From Hyphomicrobiaceae bacterium (GTDB taxonomy: Bacteria; Pseudomonadota; Alphaproteobacteria; Rhizobiales; Hyphomicrobiaceae), in the NCBI GenBank assembly GCA_016793635.1, contig JAEUMD010000017.1:1-64000 (forward strand): 64,000 nucleotides of DNA, read 5' to 3'. Of this stretch, positions 42,372 to 52,601 are shown piece after piece. Made by a program: the position numbers and the translations under genes. Positions within the stretch are counted from its first letter, which is position 1. Every line of letters begins with the position of its first letter. The notes under the pieces were generated by a model. It saw nothing but the letters and a program-made list of their open reading frames with translations. It ran no database searches and was not told where the DNA came from.

Positions 42372-43889
42372 ATGGCTAAACCGAAAAAAGACACGGGCTC
42401 CGGCCTCGCCCCGGCCGCCCGGCTGCCGAAGGGCTTTCGCGACATCGAGGCGGCGGAGCTGCGCGCGGTCGGCGCGATGCTCGAGAAGATCCGCGAGGTC
42501 TATGAGCGCTACGGCTTCGAACCGCTCGAGACGCCATCGATCGAATATACCGACGCGCTCGGCAAGTTCCTGCCCGACCAGGACCGGCCCAACGAGGGCG
42601 TGTTCTCGTTCCAAGACGAGGACGAGCAGTGGCTCTCACTGCGCTACGACCTGACGGCACCGCTGGCGCGCTATGTGGCGCAGAACTTCCAGAGCCTGCC
42701 GAAACCGTTCCGCCGCTATGCGACGGGTCTCGTCTATCGCAACGAGAAGCCGGGACCGGGGCGCTTCCGCCAGTTCACGCAGTTCGACGCCGATACCGTC
42801 GGCACCGAGAATGTCGCCGCCGACGCCGAGATCTGCATGCTCGCGGCGGACACACTCGAGGCGCTCGGCATCGCGCGCGGCGACTACGTAGTGAAGGTGA
42901 ACAATCGCAAGATCCTCGACGGCGTTCTGGAATCGATCGGCCTTGCGGGACCCGAACATGCGGCTCGCCGCCTGATCGTGCTGCGCGCCATCGACAAGTT
43001 CGACAAGTTCGGCGTCGATGGTGTCTCACTTCTCCTCGGCGCCGGCCGCAAGGACGAGAGCGGCGACTTCACGGCGGGTGCGGGGCTGGCCGGCGCTCAG
43101 ATCGACAAGGTTCTGTCTCTTCTCACCGCCGGTACGGGGGCGAGTGGCACGGAAACCGTCGCGCGTCTGCGCACCTTGTTCGCCGACACCGAATCGGGAC
43201 GCCAGGGACTGGAGGAGCTCGACGAGATCGCGCGCCTCGTGGAGTCGGCGGGCTATGGAAATGACCGCATTCGCATCGACAGCGCCGTCGTCCGTGGCCT
43301 CGAGTATTACACCGGCCCGGTGTTCGAAGCCGAGCTGACGTTCGAGGTGAAGGACGACGACGGCAACACCGTTCGCTTCGGCTCGGTCGGAGGCGGCGGT
43401 CGCTATGACGGGCTCGTCGAACGCTTCCTCGGCCAGAAGGTGCCGGCGACAGGATTCTCCATCGGCGTATCGCGGCTCGCCGCCGCGCTCTCCGTGCTGA
43501 AAGCCGCGGAAGCCAAGCCGCAGGCACAAGGCCCCGTCATCGTCCTCGTCATGGATCGCGCCGAGTTGCCGCGCTATCAGCGCATGACGCAGGAACTGCG
43601 TGCGGCCGGGATTCGCGCCGAAATGTACCTCGGCACCTCGGGCATGAAGGCGCAGATGAAGTACGCCGACAAGCGCGGCGCACCCTGCGTCGTCATCCAG
43701 GGCTCCGACGAGCGCGAACGCGGCGAGGTCCAGATCAAGGATCTCATCGAGGGCGCCAAGGCCGCCGCCGCCATCTCCGACAACAAGGAATGGAAGGCCG
43801 CCCGCCCGGCGCAGGTGACCGCGCGTGAAGCTGATCTCGTCACCGCGGTCGGCGAGATCGTCGCGCGCCACCGCGCGGCCGACGCTTGA
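42372..43889 (+). CDS. hisS: Histidyl-tRNA synthetase
   Basis: Class II synthetase charging tRNA-His. The 505-residue protein begins [20 protein letters not shown]. Motif 2 is [18 protein letters not shown], the histidine-specific segments are [15 protein letters not shown] and [15 protein letters not shown], and a C-terminal anticodon-binding domain follows. Start 42372 matches the family; upstream open frame of 42 codons is not supported. The gene is followed at 61 bp by hisZ, then hisG, a rhizobial grouping of his genes. Length is normal. Confidence 0.96.
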   Translation: MAKPKKDTGSGLAPAARLPKGFRDIEAAELRAVGAMLEKIREVYERYGFEPLETPSIEYTDALGKFLPDQDRPNEGVFSFQDEDEQWLSLRYDLTAPLARYVAQNFQSLPKPFRRYATGLVYRNEKPGPGRFRQFTQFDADTVGTENVAADAEICMLAADTLEALGIARGDYVVKVNNRKILDGVLESIGLAGPEHAARRLIVLRAIDKFDKFGVDGVSLLLGAGRKDESGDFTAGAGLAGAQIDKVLSLLTAGTGASGTETVARLRTLFADTESGRQGLEELDEIARLVESAGYGNDRIRIDSAVVRGLEYYTGPVFEAELTFEVKDDDGNTVRFGSVGGGGRYDGLVERFLGQKVPATGFSIGVSRLAAALSVLKAAEAKPQAQGPVIVLVMDRAELPRYQRMTQELRAAGIRAEMYLGTSGMKAQMKYADKRGAPCVVIQGSDERERGEVQIKDLIEGAKAAAAISDNKEWKAARPAQVTAREADLVTAVGEIVARHRAADA

Positions 43890-43950
43890 TGCCCACCGCC
43901 GCACTCCGATAAGTCGCGGCGGCAACGAACACGAGAAGAGACGCGAGAGC

Positions 43951-45126
43951 ATGGTCGCAGAGACGGCGAAGAAGTTCGAGGCGCTGGAGGCTCAGGCCCA
44001 GCGCGTGATGGCCGTCTTCATAAAGGCTGGCCACGAGGCGGTGGCCCCCGCCATCATTCAGCCGGCCGGCATCTTCCTCGACGTGATCGGTGAGACGCTG
44101 CGCGCACGCACGTACGTCTTCACCGATCCCGAGGGCGACGAGCTGTGTCTGAGGCCCGACCTGACGGTACCGACCTGCCGCCTCCATATGGAGCGCCACG
44201 CCGACCCGAGCACCAAGGGGAAGTACTGCTACAACGGCGCAGCTTTCCGCTTCCAGCCAGCCGGGTCGCCGAGCGCACACCCGCGCGAATTCCGACAAGC
44301 CGGCATCGAGGCGTTCGGCGGCACCGACCGCGAGAAGTCCGAGGCACAAGCCGTCGTCACGCTCGTCGACGCGATGAAGGCCGCCGGCCTCTCAACGTGG
44401 AAGCTCAAGATCGGCGACCTCGGCCTGTTCCGCGCCATCCTCGAAGCGGCCGACATGCCGGCGCGCTGGCGCCGTCGCCTGATGCATCAGTTCTGGCGAC
44501 CGCAAGCCTTCCGAACCGAGTTGCAGCGCCTCACTACACTCGCCGTGGACGTACGGCGCGACGTGCCGAAATCGCTGCTGCTCGAGCTCGATCCCGACCG
44601 CCCTGTCGACGCCGAAAAAGCCGTCGCGCGCCATCTCGACGAGCGTGGCATCGAGACGCTCGGTACTCGCGGTCTCAGCGAAATCACAGAAAGCCTGCTG
44701 TCGATCGTCGAGGACGCGCGCACGCAGCCGTTGAGCACTGAGACCGCAAATCTGCTGCAATGTTACGTCGGCGTGGTCGCCCCTGCGCGGGCGGCGGGCG
44801 CGCGCATTCGCGACATTCTGCGCGACCAGAAGATCGACATTTCCGCTGCGCTCGAATCGTACCACCGCCGCCTGCAACTCCTCGCCGACGGTGGTATCGA
44901 CATCGGCAAGGCGGATTTTGAGGCCGAATTCGGCCGTACGCTCGAGTACTACACTGGCTTCGTGTTCGAGATCGTCACCCCTGGGCTCGGGCCGCAGAGC
45001 CCAGTGGCCGGTGGCGGGCGCTACGATACGCTGATGCGCCAATGCGGCGCCGCGTCCGACGTGCCCGCTGTCGGCGGCGCTATCCATACGGAACGGCTGC
45101 TGGCCGCGATCTCGGGAGACGTGTGA
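43951..45126 (+). CDS. hisZ: ATP phosphoribosyltransferase regulatory subunit HisZ
   Basis: Catalytically inactive HisRS paralogue needed by short-form HisG in histidine biosynthesis. The 391-residue protein has the HisRS-like class II fold ([67 protein letters not shown] in a related form). It lacks the anticodon-binding domain. ATG 43951 is preceded by GAGAAGAG. It overlaps hisG by one base (TGATG), so the two subunits are made together. Confidence 0.94.
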   Translation: MVAETAKKFEALEAQAQRVMAVFIKAGHEAVAPAIIQPAGIFLDVIGETLRARTYVFTDPEGDELCLRPDLTVPTCRLHMERHADPSTKGKYCYNGAAFRFQPAGSPSAHPREFRQAGIEAFGGTDREKSEAQAVVTLVDAMKAAGLSTWKLKIGDLGLFRAILEAADMPARWRRRLMHQFWRPQAFRTELQRLTTLAVDVRRDVPKSLLLELDPDRPVDAEKAVARHLDERGIETLGTRGLSEITESLLSIVEDARTQPLSTETANLLQCYVGVVAPARAAGARIRDILRDQKIDISAALESYHRRLQLLADGGIDIGKADFEAEFGRTLEYYTGFVFEIVTPGLGPQSPVAGGGRYDTLMRQCGAASDVPAVGGAIHTERLLAAISGDV

Positions 45127-45839
45127 TGGCCCTTCAGCAAGTCTCCGACCGCCTCGTTCTGGCGGTGCCGTCCAAAGGCCGGCTGATGGAGCAGACGGCC
45201 GGCATTTTCGCCAAAGCCGGGCTCGAGCTGCGCAAGGTCGGCAATGCGCGCGGCTATCGTGGCGAAATCGTCGGCATGCCGAATGTCGAAGTTGCGTTCG
45301 TCTCCGCCTCCGAGATCGCGCACTATCTGAAATCCGGCCGTGCGCACCTCGGCGTCACCGGCGAGGATCTGATCCGCGAGCAGATGAGCGACTGGGAGAC
45401 GCGCGTCGAATTTCTGAAGCCGCTCGGTTTCGGCAACGCCGACGTCGTCGTCGCTGTACCGCAGAGCTGGATCGACGTCCGCGTCATCGCCGACCTCGAC
45501 GAGATATCGGTGGCGTTCCGCGAGCAGCACGGCCGTTGGTTCCGCATCGCGACCAAGTACATGAACTTGACGCGCCGCTTTCTCTCCGCGCGCGGGCTCA
45601 CCGATTTCCGCATCATCGAGAGCCTCGGCGCCACCGAAGGAACGCCCGCGGCCGGCACCGCGGATTTCATCGTCGACATCACCACCACCGGCGAGACGCT
45701 GCGAGCCAACGGGCTCAAAGTGCTCGAGGACGGCATCATACTGCGATCTCAGGCCAACCTCGTCGCCTCGCGGGTCGCACCGTGGGCGCCGCGCGTGCGC
45801 GAGGCCGAGAACGAGATCCTCGCCCGCCTCGAGGCGTAG
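45126..45839 (+). CDS. hisG: ATP phosphoribosyltransferase, short form
   Basis: First step of histidine biosynthesis: ATP + PRPP to phosphoribosyl-ATP. The 237-residue protein has [12 protein letters not shown], the PRPP-binding segment [20 protein letters not shown] and lacks the C-terminal regulatory domain of long HisG, so it needs HisZ. It starts at the TGATG overlap with hisZ. It ends 69 bp before the DUF4112 gene. Confidence 0.95.
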   Translation: MALQQVSDRLVLAVPSKGRLMEQTAGIFAKAGLELRKVGNARGYRGEIVGMPNVEVAFVSASEIAHYLKSGRAHLGVTGEDLIREQMSDWETRVEFLKPLGFGNADVVVAVPQSWIDVRVIADLDEISVAFREQHGRWFRIATKYMNLTRRFLSARGLTDFRIIESLGATEGTPAAGTADFIVDITTTGETLRANGLKVLEDGIILRSQANLVASRVAPWAPRVREAENEILARLEA

Positions 45840-45908
45840 CAGGCAAAAAGCACCGTTGCCGGCGGAAAACGACGCGCGTCCGGACCGACACATGCCGGGG
45901 ACTGCCAT

Positions 45909-46304
45909 ATGGTCTTCAAGATTCCGGCGGCGGGAGAGCCCGTACCACGCGGCTACGCCGAGCTGCTCGACCGGTTGGACCACACGGTGCATCAGCTCGA
46001 CGCCCGCTTCCGCATACCCTTGCTCGGCGTTCGCTTCGGCTGGGACCCGGTCATCGGCATGGTACCGATTGCCGGAGACCTCGCGGCGCTGATACTCGCG
46101 CTTCGTATTGTCGAGCACGCGCGCGAGCTTGGTGCAGACAAGGCGCTCCTGCGGCGGATGCTGGTCAACGTCGCCGTCGATGCGGCGGTCGGATTGATTC
46201 CGATAGCCGGCACACTGCTCGACATCGCTCTGCGGGCGAACCTCCGCAACCTGGAACTGTTGACCGACGAGATACGCCGGCACCGCACGCCTTCACCCCA
46301 TTGA
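45909..46304 (+). CDS. DUF4112 membrane protein, 131 aa
   Basis: Small protein with two hydrophobic stretches. Conserved segments are LDARFRIPLLGVRFGWDPVIG, MVPIAGDLAALILALRIV and GLIPIAGTLLDIALRANLRN. This repeated GxxPxxGDL / GLIPIAGT pattern is typical of the DUF4112 family, of unknown function. The start ATG 45909 is preceded by GGGGA. It is convergent with the DMT transporter and 69 bp after hisG, so it may ride with the his cluster. Confidence 0.85.
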   Translation: MVFKIPAAGEPVPRGYAELLDRLDHTVHQLDARFRIPLLGVRFGWDPVIGMVPIAGDLAALILALRIVEHARELGADKALLRRMLVNVAVDAAVGLIPIAGTLLDIALRANLRNLELLTDEIRRHRTPSPH

Positions 46305-46314
46305 GGCCGCGCGA

Positions 46315-47133
46315 TCAGCCGCGCACGAGGATGGCGATGCCTATGGCCATCAGCGCGCCCCAGACGAGACGCTGGAGAAACTTCGGCTCCCTCAAGATGA
46401 TCGCTGCGAGCACGATGGAAACCGGGATCGAAGCCTGTCTGACCGCACTTACGACGGCCGCGTCGGCACCGGCACGGAACGCGAGCAGGATGAATTGATA
46501 CGAAGCGTAGGACGTCAACGCCGCGATCAGTATCCGCCAGGGCGCGGAGGTCCAGCCGGAGATGAGCCGCTGCACCATCGAGCCGTCCTCAATGAGCAGC
46601 GAGGCGAGTCCAAGCTCCAGCGAGACGAGGATGTAAACCCAGAACAGGAATACGCCGACGCCCACGTGCTGCATGGCATGCGCGTCGGCGAGCGAATAGA
46701 GCGCGGAGCCGAGCATCGCCGCGCCCGCGAGCGCAGTGGCTCGCGGATCGTCCGACAACTGCCCCGGCGAGCGCTGCAACAGCAGGGCGCTGGCGACGAT
46801 GAGGATGATCGCCAGGATCGCCGTGCCCGAGTACGTGCGGCCGAGCAACAGCCAGCCGATGCCGACGATGGCAAGTGGCGAGGACCTGATGATCGGGTAA
46901 TAGACGGAAAGTTGCCCGCGCCGCAGCGCCAGCAGCGTTCCGACGTAGTAGGTTCCGAGGCCAATGGCGGAGAGCAATGCCGCCAAGCGCGCCTCCGCCG
47001 GTAAAGTGAAGCCCCCACCGCCCGCGGCAACCTGTAAGGCCGCTAACCCAACCCAGACGACGGCGACGCCGAGATAGGCTGATGGCGGGTTTGCAGCTCC
47101 CTTCAGCACCAGGTCGCGAAGCGGATGGATCAC
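46315..47133 (-). CDS. DMT/EamA-type transporter
   Basis: A 272-residue integral membrane protein with about 9-10 hydrophobic segments from two EamA-type halves. The first half has GTYYVGTLLALRRGQLSVYY and the second half has AVRQASIPVSIVLAAIILRE. The start at GTG 47133 is doubtful. The frame stays open upstream with IDPEILLLVLGSAV directly before, which completes a first membrane helix, yet no ATG/GTG/TTG precedes it before the TGA near 47220. Either a nonstandard start is used or the 5' end carries a sequence change. Substrate unknown. Confidence 0.78.
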   Translation of the reverse strand: MIHPLRDLVLKGAANPPSAYLGVAVVWVGLAALQVAAGGGGFTLPAEARLAALLSAIGLGTYYVGTLLALRRGQLSVYYPIIRSSPLAIVGIGWLLLGRTYSGTAILAIILIVASALLLQRSPGQLSDDPRATALAGAAMLGSALYSLADAHAMQHVGVGVFLFWVYILVSLELGLASLLIEDGSMVQRLISGWTSAPWRILIAALTSYASYQFILLAFRAGADAAVVSAVRQASIPVSIVLAAIILREPKFLQRLVWGALMAIGIAILVRG

Positions 47134-47324
47134 CGCCGAGCCGAGGACGAGCAGTAGAATTTCTGGATCGATGGCCGTGCTCCGATGCCGAGGGAGGCGC
47201 GCGAAGTAGCGCTTCGCTCGTGGCCATCATAGGCCAACGGTCACGCGGTCACCGCAAACTTCCGTCGCGATCTTGCCGATTGAAATCGGAAGCGACGGCT
47301 GGAGCGATTGCGCCCGCCGGATCG

Positions 47325-47927
47325 TCACCGATGCGATTGCGAGCGGGCTGACGGTGCCTCTGTGATGCGTGACGGCTGAGCCGAGGCCGGCAGTTCACCA
47401 AGCGTCCTCGCACGGGCCTGCGCGCTGCGTTGCAGACACCAGCTCAGCACGGCGGAATCGTCGAACGGGAGCGTCTCTCCCATCTGTTCCGCGAAAGCGG
47501 TCCAGGCCGGCATGTTCGCCCGGCTGATCGCAATGAGCACGGGCACGTTGTTCGCGAGCGCGAATTCGATCGCGCCACGAAAGCCGTGCCCCTCGGCCTC
47601 GCGCTTGCCGAAGCGGTTGAGGATCATCAGGTCGGGGCGAGCTTCGAGCGACGCGATCACGGAGCCAACGGCATCCTCAAGCGCGAAGCTGTCGAGCCGA
47701 CAGCCGCGCGCCTCGGGCCCGCGACGCTCGGAAATGTCGATCAAGCGACCGCTGGCGAGATCCTCGAGCGTCATGTCGCAGCGGCAGCGATCACCACCGT
47801 CGGTGTTGAGCTGGATGGCGCCGGCAAGCCGAATGCCGCTGCCGCGTAACTCCCCTGCGAGCGCCGCCAGAAACTCGTCGACCCGCGCGCCTTCTCCCTC
47901 TTCGTAGACCAACGCACCAAGCTGCAT
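47325..47927 (-). CDS. DUF2478 protein
   Basis: A 200-residue protein, MQLGALVYEEGEGARVDEFL, with the DUF2478 signature pieces: GSGIRLAGAIQLNT, CDMTLEDLASGRLIDISERR, RGCRLDSFALEDAVGSVIAS and LMILNRFGKREAEGHGFRGA. The family resembles small P-loop-derived nucleotide-binding proteins and is sometimes found near molybdate transport genes; none is in this window. A ribosome site AGGGA precedes ATG 47927 by about 6 nt. Cytoplasmic. Confidence 0.85.
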   Translation of the reverse strand: MQLGALVYEEGEGARVDEFLAALAGELRGSGIRLAGAIQLNTDGGDRCRCDMTLEDLASGRLIDISERRGPEARGCRLDSFALEDAVGSVIASLEARPDLMILNRFGKREAEGHGFRGAIEFALANNVPVLIAISRANMPAWTAFAEQMGETLPFDDSAVLSWCLQRSAQARARTLGELPASAQPSRITEAPSARSQSHR

Positions 47928-48254
47928 GATCGTCCCTGCTTGTCTCGAGCGTGCACGGTGGGCGCAAGGCCCCCTGGCCGGCAACAACAACGACCGCGCC
48001 AGATGCTGCGCTGCCGATGCCAACCGCGTCGTCGCGTGACGAGAGTTTAGCGCAGATCGGACAGGGCTAGGCCTGGAAAGTATTCAGGAGGGTGCGGCGA
48101 AACAGTGCTGTCCGCAATCATTGGCAAGAACGAAAGATCCCCGGCAGGGCGCTCGGCGGCGGTGAAGGCTGGCAAAGTGGAAATCTTTGGGAGCGTATCG
48201 AGAAGCTGGAAATTGGCCTGCGGAACCGCAGCCACATAGCCTTCTCGAATGCAA

Positions 48255-48331
48255 TGGTAGCGGGACCCGGACTTGAACCGGGGACCTACGGATTATGATT
48301 CCGCCGCTCTAACCAGCTGAGCTATCCCGCC
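48255..48331 (-). tRNA. tRNA-Met (elongator, anticodon CAU)
   Basis: The minus strand forms acceptor GGCGGGA / TCCCGCT with discriminator A and encoded CCA. The D arm contains AGCTCAGCTGGTTAGAGC. The anticodon stem GCGGA / TCCGT encloses ATCATAA, giving CAT. The T arm is CCCCGGTTCAAGTCCGGG. The GCGGAATCATAATCCG region is typical of alphaproteobacterial elongator Met tRNAs. Confidence 0.94.
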
Positions 48332-48532
48332 ACATGGCCGTGTCTATAAGGAGCCTCGCGCCGAACTGTCAAGGCTTGGCATTTGGCAACACGCCAAGGC
48401 GCGCCGCGTATTACAAGTGGTTGAACCGCGCGCGGCAGCGTGCACGTTCCAGCGCCACGCGCTTCAACGACTCGATAACCCGCAAGCGGCACAGCGGCCC
48501 TTCGCCGCGCCGCCCAGCCCCCAGCTCCGAAA

Positions 48533-49264
48533 CTACTCCGCAGCGATCGGCTGCTCGGCGACGGCGACGCACTTGGCAAAGCGCATCATCGTAAACAGCC
48601 CCAGCGGGCGCAGCGCCTGACGCTCGACCAGCGTCAGGTCCTGACACCCCATGACGCGGCTGACGTCGAACACGGAACGCCAGCCGATCTTGTCGGCGAA
48701 CGGCGCCATGCGGCGCTCCATCCAGCCGCGGATACCTTCTTCCTGGCTGAAATGGTTGACGAGCAGTACCTGACCACCCGGCTTCGTGACGCGGGTCAAC
48801 TCACGCATCACGCGCTCGGGATCGGGAACTACCGTCATGACGAACATCGCCACGACGACGTCGAACGCGCCGTCCGGGAACGAGAGGTCGCCCGCATCCA
48901 TCTCGTGAAGGCCGGTGACGTTGCTCAGGCCATCCTCGGCGACACGCTCGCGCGCCTTCTCGAGCATGTCCGGCGACAGATCGATGCCAACGATCTCCAG
49001 GCTCGGCTTGTAGGCCGGCAGCGACAAGCCGGTGCCGACGCCGACCTCGAGCACACGGCCCGACAGCTTGTTGATCTGCTGCACGACGTGCCGCCGCCCC
49101 TGCGCAGCGACGAAACCGAAGGTGTGGTCGTACACTGGAGCCCAGCGGCGATACGCATCCTTCACGTCGCTCTCATCGATCCGGCCGATGCCGACGATCC
49201 GTCCGCCATCCCGATGCAGGACGGGCGAACGACTATTGGCCGGCGCTGGCTCCATGCTCCTCAT
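48533..49264 (-). CDS. pmtA: Phosphatidylethanolamine N-methyltransferase (PmtA-type)
   Basis: SAM-dependent methyltransferase making phosphatidylcholine by sequential methylation of phosphatidylethanolamine. The 243-residue protein contains DAYRRWAPVYDHTFGFVAAQ, the SAM-binding motif I VLEVGVGTGLSLPAYKPS, and later motifs FDVVVAMFVMTVVPDPERVM and VLLVNHFSQEEG. These match the rhizobial (Sinorhizobium-type) PmtA. Start 49264 (MRSMEPAPANS) has GAGG 8 nt upstream. It lies 35 bp after mnmA on the same strand, so the two are probably one transcript. Confidence 0.85.
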   Translation of the reverse strand: MRSMEPAPANSRSPVLHRDGGRIVGIGRIDESDVKDAYRRWAPVYDHTFGFVAAQGRRHVVQQINKLSGRVLEVGVGTGLSLPAYKPSLEIVGIDLSPDMLEKARERVAEDGLSNVTGLHEMDAGDLSFPDGAFDVVVAMFVMTVVPDPERVMRELTRVTKPGGQVLLVNHFSQEEGIRGWMERRMAPFADKIGWRSVFDVSRVMGCQDLTLVERQALRPLGLFTMMRFAKCVAVAEQPIAAE

Positions 49265-49299
49265 GCTCACTGCCTCTTCCTTTTTCGAGATCGTGTTGT

Positions 49300-50538
49300 T
49301 CAACCCGCAACGTTGCGGACGATGAATTGGTTGACCTGATCGGCCTGCCGGGCCGGTGACTCGACGGTGCCGCCGGAGAGCGGCTGCTTGCGCTCCGCCG
49401 CTGCGATCGTGCCGCCGCCAAGGATGCGAGCGTCGCTGCCGGGACCACTGTAGAACACGCAAGCCTGACCAGCGGCGACACCTTCGATGCCGTCGGTGAG
49501 CAGAACCCGGACATTGCCGGACGGCGTCGTGGAGAGCGTGGCCGGAACCGGTGGCTGGGACGAACGCACGCGCGCGTAGATATCCAAACCGCCCCGCGTG
49601 GCGGCCTCGATCGGGCCATCACCGAGCCAGTTGACACCTCGCAGGACAAGGGCGGCCGTCCGCAAGTGTTCACGCGATCCGACGACGACTTCTCGACGGT
49701 CCGCGTCGAGGCGGATCACATAATAGGGTTCAGCGGCGGGAATGCCGAGGCCGCGGCGCTGGCCGACCGTGTAGTTGACGATGCCGTTGTGGCGGCCGAG
49801 CTTGCGCCCATCGACGTGGACGATATCGCCCGGCTCGATGGCTCCGGGACGCAGGCGCTCGATGATGTCGGTATACCGGCCGGACGGAACGAAGCAGATG
49901 TCCTGGCTGTCTGGCTTAGCGGCGACCGGAAGCGCCAGGTCGGCCGCAATCCGGCGAACCTCCGCCTTGGGCAGGTCGCCGAGCGGAAACCACAGGTGCT
50001 GGAGTTGCTCGCGCGTCGTCGAGAAGAGGAAGTAGCTCTGATCGCGGTCCGCATCGGCGGCGCGGCGGAGCTCGGGCCCGTGCGGACCGTCGACGCGGCG
50101 AATGTAGTGGCCGGTGGCGAGAAAATCCGCGCCGAGCTCGCGGGCCGTTGCGAGCAGGTCGCCGAACTTGATGTCGCTGTTGCAGGTGACGCACGGAATG
50201 GGCGTCTCGCCATGCACGTAGCTGTCGGCGAAACTTTCGATCACCGCTTCAGCGAAGCGCCGCTCGTAGTCGAGAACGTAATGCGGGATACCGATCGCCT
50301 CGGCGACTCGACGCGCATCATGGATGTCCTGGCCGGCGCAGCAACTGCCACTTCGCCCCGTCGCCTGGCCATGGTCATAGAGCTGTAATGTGACGCCGAT
50401 AACGTCATGGCCAGCCTGCTGCATGAGAGCCGCTACGACGGACGAGTCGACGCCCCCGGACATGGCCACGACGACGCGCCGCCGACCGGCGTTGGCCGGC
50501 TTGCTCTGCGCTGCAATGGTGTCGTCGGACTCGCTCAT
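49300..50538 (-). CDS. mnmA: tRNA 2-thiouridylase MnmA
   Basis: Sulfurates U34 of Glu, Gln and Lys tRNAs with sulfur from a cysteine desulfurase relay. The 412-residue protein has the PP-loop SGGVDSS (27-33). Catalytic cysteines are Cys119 in [11 protein letters not shown] and Cys215 in [11 protein letters not shown], both at their family positions. A further [13 protein letters not shown] patch is present. The start is [11 protein letters not shown]; the gene is the first of a likely pair with pmtA. Confidence 0.95.
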   Translation of the reverse strand: MSESDDTIAAQSKPANAGRRRVVVAMSGGVDSSVVAALMQQAGHDVIGVTLQLYDHGQATGRSGSCCAGQDIHDARRVAEAIGIPHYVLDYERRFAEAVIESFADSYVHGETPIPCVTCNSDIKFGDLLATARELGADFLATGHYIRRVDGPHGPELRRAADADRDQSYFLFSTTREQLQHLWFPLGDLPKAEVRRIAADLALPVAAKPDSQDICFVPSGRYTDIIERLRPGAIEPGDIVHVDGRKLGRHNGIVNYTVGQRRGLGIPAAEPYYVIRLDADRREVVVGSREHLRTAALVLRGVNWLGDGPIEAATRGGLDIYARVRSSQPPVPATLSTTPSGNVRVLLTDGIEGVAAGQACVFYSGPGSDARILGGGTIAAAERKQPLSGGTVESPARQADQVNQFIVRNVAG

Positions 50539-51123
50539 GGCGCTCGTGTCAGTTCAACCCGCAGTGGCCGACGCGCATGCGTCCGGCGAAGCATGGCGCT
50601 CGCGGCACAAACCCGCGGGCGAGGGGCGCCGCGTCCGCCTCACCTCGTAAATCACGTGACGACCGGCCTCCTTGGCCAGGAAGCGCCGCCGCCAGCCTCG
50701 TCACCCCTGCCGGCACGAGTCCGTCCATGGGAGGCCCAGGGTTGGCAGCATCGGAACACTGAGCGTGCCACCTGCCGATGTTCAAAACACGGCAAGTGAC
50801 ATCCGTGTTCCCTCGCGCAGGCTCCGCCATTCGAGCCTCTTTTACGGTTTCGGTAATCGTCCTGCAAGCGCATCAGCGCCGCAGTGCAACAGTCGAATCA
50901 ATTCTGCCGCCGGCCGCAGAGGGACCGAAGGTTGGCATCGGACAGCCGCCCTGCCACGCCTCAGGTATTGCCGAAAGCTTTGCGTCGGGGCCTGCTCGTC
51001 CCAGGCTGAAGCAGATGGCGGACGAATGTCCCCGAATGACTTCAAATTAAGTAATTCGGTTAAGCTTACCGAGCCGTTTTTGGTGAGTGGATACAGTCAT
51101 TTATTGTACGTTCATTGGAAAGC
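50539..51123. other. Noncoding stretch between mnmA and sciP
   Basis: About 585 bp between the divergent starts of mnmA and sciP. The last 100 bp are notably A/T-rich. Two TTAA tetramers at 51047 and 51060 are spaced 9 bp apart, not 7, so they are not counted as a CtrA box. No gene supported. Confidence 0.45.
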
Positions 51124-51138
51124 TTAGGCTGAACTTAA
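51124..51138 (+). promoter_or_regulatory. CtrA-like box upstream of sciP
   Basis: TTAG-GCTGAAC-TTAA: a TTAA-N7-TTAA box with one mismatch (G for A), 44 bp upstream of the sciP start. In Caulobacter sciP is a CtrA-activated gene. Confidence 0.55.
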
Positions 51139-51181
51139 GAGCATTGCGTTAGTTCTAGTATCGGGTTCGTCAAGTCTTGTG

Positions 51182-51469
51182 ATGAGTATCATGACCGAGC
51201 ATCAAATGAGAGCGCGCGTCCGCTATGTCATCGGGCCGGATGGAAGTCCGCTCACGATCGCCGATCTGCCGCCGCGCGACACCAAGCGCTGGGTCATTCG
51301 CCGTAAGGCGGAGGTGGTTGCCGCCGTACGTGGCGGACTGCTGAGCATCGAGGAAGCATGCGACCGCTATAAACTGACGGTCGACGAGTTCCTGTCCTGG
51401 CAGCGCTCGATCGACCGCCACGGCCTGCCGGGCCTGCGCGCCACACGCATCCAGAAGTATCGCACCTGA
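51182..51469 (+). CDS. sciP: CtrA inhibitor SciP (DUF1153)
   Basis: Small protein that binds CtrA and blocks RNA polymerase recruitment at CtrA promoters. The 95-residue product has the full family core: RYVIGPDGSPLTIADLPP, KRWVIRRKAEVVAAVRGGLL, RYKLTVDEFLSWQRSIDRHG and LPGLRATRIQKYRT. The fold is a helix-turn-helix. The ATG at 51182 is chosen; ATG 51191 is also possible, and no ribosome site decides. A CtrA-like box upstream fits feedback control. ctrA lies 20 kb away. Confidence 0.95.
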   Translation: MSIMTEHQMRARVRYVIGPDGSPLTIADLPPRDTKRWVIRRKAEVVAAVRGGLLSIEEACDRYKLTVDEFLSWQRSIDRHGLPGLRATRIQKYRT

Positions 51470-51555
51470 CGCCACGAGTAAGCTGGCCACCTGTGGCCCG
51501 ACGCGCGGCTAAAGGCGCATGCAACGATTCCGCCCCCTGAGCATGCGCGGGACGT

Positions 51556-52254
51556 TCAGGGCTTCGGCTTGGGTGCGACACCCGCGGCCGACGCCGTCGC
51601 AGGCTTATTCGCCTTTCCCGCCGGCTTGACCGGCTCTGGTGTGGGAGCTGCCGTGGCCGGAAGCGCCGCTGCGGGGTCCGTGCCCGCCACCTCGCCGCCC
51701 GCCGCACAACCTTCCTCGCCCGCCGCCCACGCCTCGACGTTCTTATTCATTTGCTGCGCCAGGCGATCCGCCAGCTTGAAGTTCTCCGTCTCGACGGATG
51801 CCTTCTCGTCGCTCGCCGGGCGAATCGCGACGCGGTAGGCCCTCACACCGCGCGGATTCTGTGCGTCGGCATCCTTCTCGCGGATGTAGATCTCGGCCTG
51901 ACCGCCCTTGTGCGCCGGCTCGGCCGCCGCCTCGTAGATGTGTGTCCCCTTGAGCGGTCCGCGTCCGCCGAGCCAGCAACTGACGGCGCCACGGCCTACC
52001 CGCTCGTAGACCTCTGTCGGCGTACCCACCACCGGAGGGGCGGCCTTCGGCAGCTCGATCTTCGATACGTCGGGAAGTTTCGGGAGTTCGGGGAGCGAAA
52101 GCGCGGACGGCGACGGGAGCGTCGCCGTCTCGAGGCCCGTGGTTCCGCACCCGGCGGCGATGCAAGAGCAGACGACCGCCAGCGCGGCCGCCCGCAGCGA
52201 CCGGCTCGATCCGGCGCATACCCGCGAGAATTCGATGTTCTGCCAAGTCGGCAT
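51556..52254 (-). CDS. Predicted lipoprotein, unknown function
   Basis: A 232-residue protein with a lipobox: the N-terminus ends in VVCSCIAAGCGTTG, with Cys as the lipid anchor. A Pro/Leu-rich linker (SPSALSLPELPKLPDVSKIE) leads into a domain with GRGAVSCWLGGRGPLKGTHI, EIYIREKDADAQNPRGVRAY and FKLADRLAQQMNKNVEAW. The tail is Ala/Pro-rich. No family is recognised; the position between sciP and the exopolysaccharide genes does not indicate a role. ATG 52254 has GGCGGA 5 nt upstream. Confidence 0.72.
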   Translation of the reverse strand: MPTWQNIEFSRVCAGSSRSLRAAALAVVCSCIAAGCGTTGLETATLPSPSALSLPELPKLPDVSKIELPKAAPPVVGTPTEVYERVGRGAVSCWLGGRGPLKGTHIYEAAAEPAHKGGQAEIYIREKDADAQNPRGVRAYRVAIRPASDEKASVETENFKLADRLAQQMNKNVEAWAAGEEGCAAGGEVAGTDPAAALPATAAPTPEPVKPAGKANKPATASAAGVAPKPKP

Positions 52255-52601
52255 TGTTTCCGCCCCCACCGGCAGCGAACCAGCGCAACTTCGCCTGCTT
52301 AAGCCGTCGAGTGCGCTGCGGCAAGCGACCCTGTGGAAACCGCTGCCCGTGGCGCTCGGGCAAGGGGGAATACAGGAACAGCGGCATCAGCGAGATGTGA
52401 CTTGGGAGACGCCGGCGGCTGGTTGCGGATCTGCTGCAAGAGAAGAACGGTCGGATGGAGTAACTCGGCGATCTCGGTGGCTCGAGGCCTCCACCGGATA
52501 TCCGACGGTGCGATACCTCGTGAACTTGCGCGAACCCTTCTCGGCTCGGGCCTTTCCCCGAGCGACGCCGCACCAGCCGGGCAGCGTTCGGCGGCAAAAA
52601 A
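52255..52601. other. Intergenic gap downstream of the sugar transferase
   Basis: About 350 bp between two minus-strand genes. The open frames have no ribosome site or domain. No hairpin of note. Confidence 0.4.

Noticed and set aside
51047-51063. TTAA...TTAA upstream of sciP
   Set aside because: The spacing is 9 bp, not the 7 bp required by CtrA.
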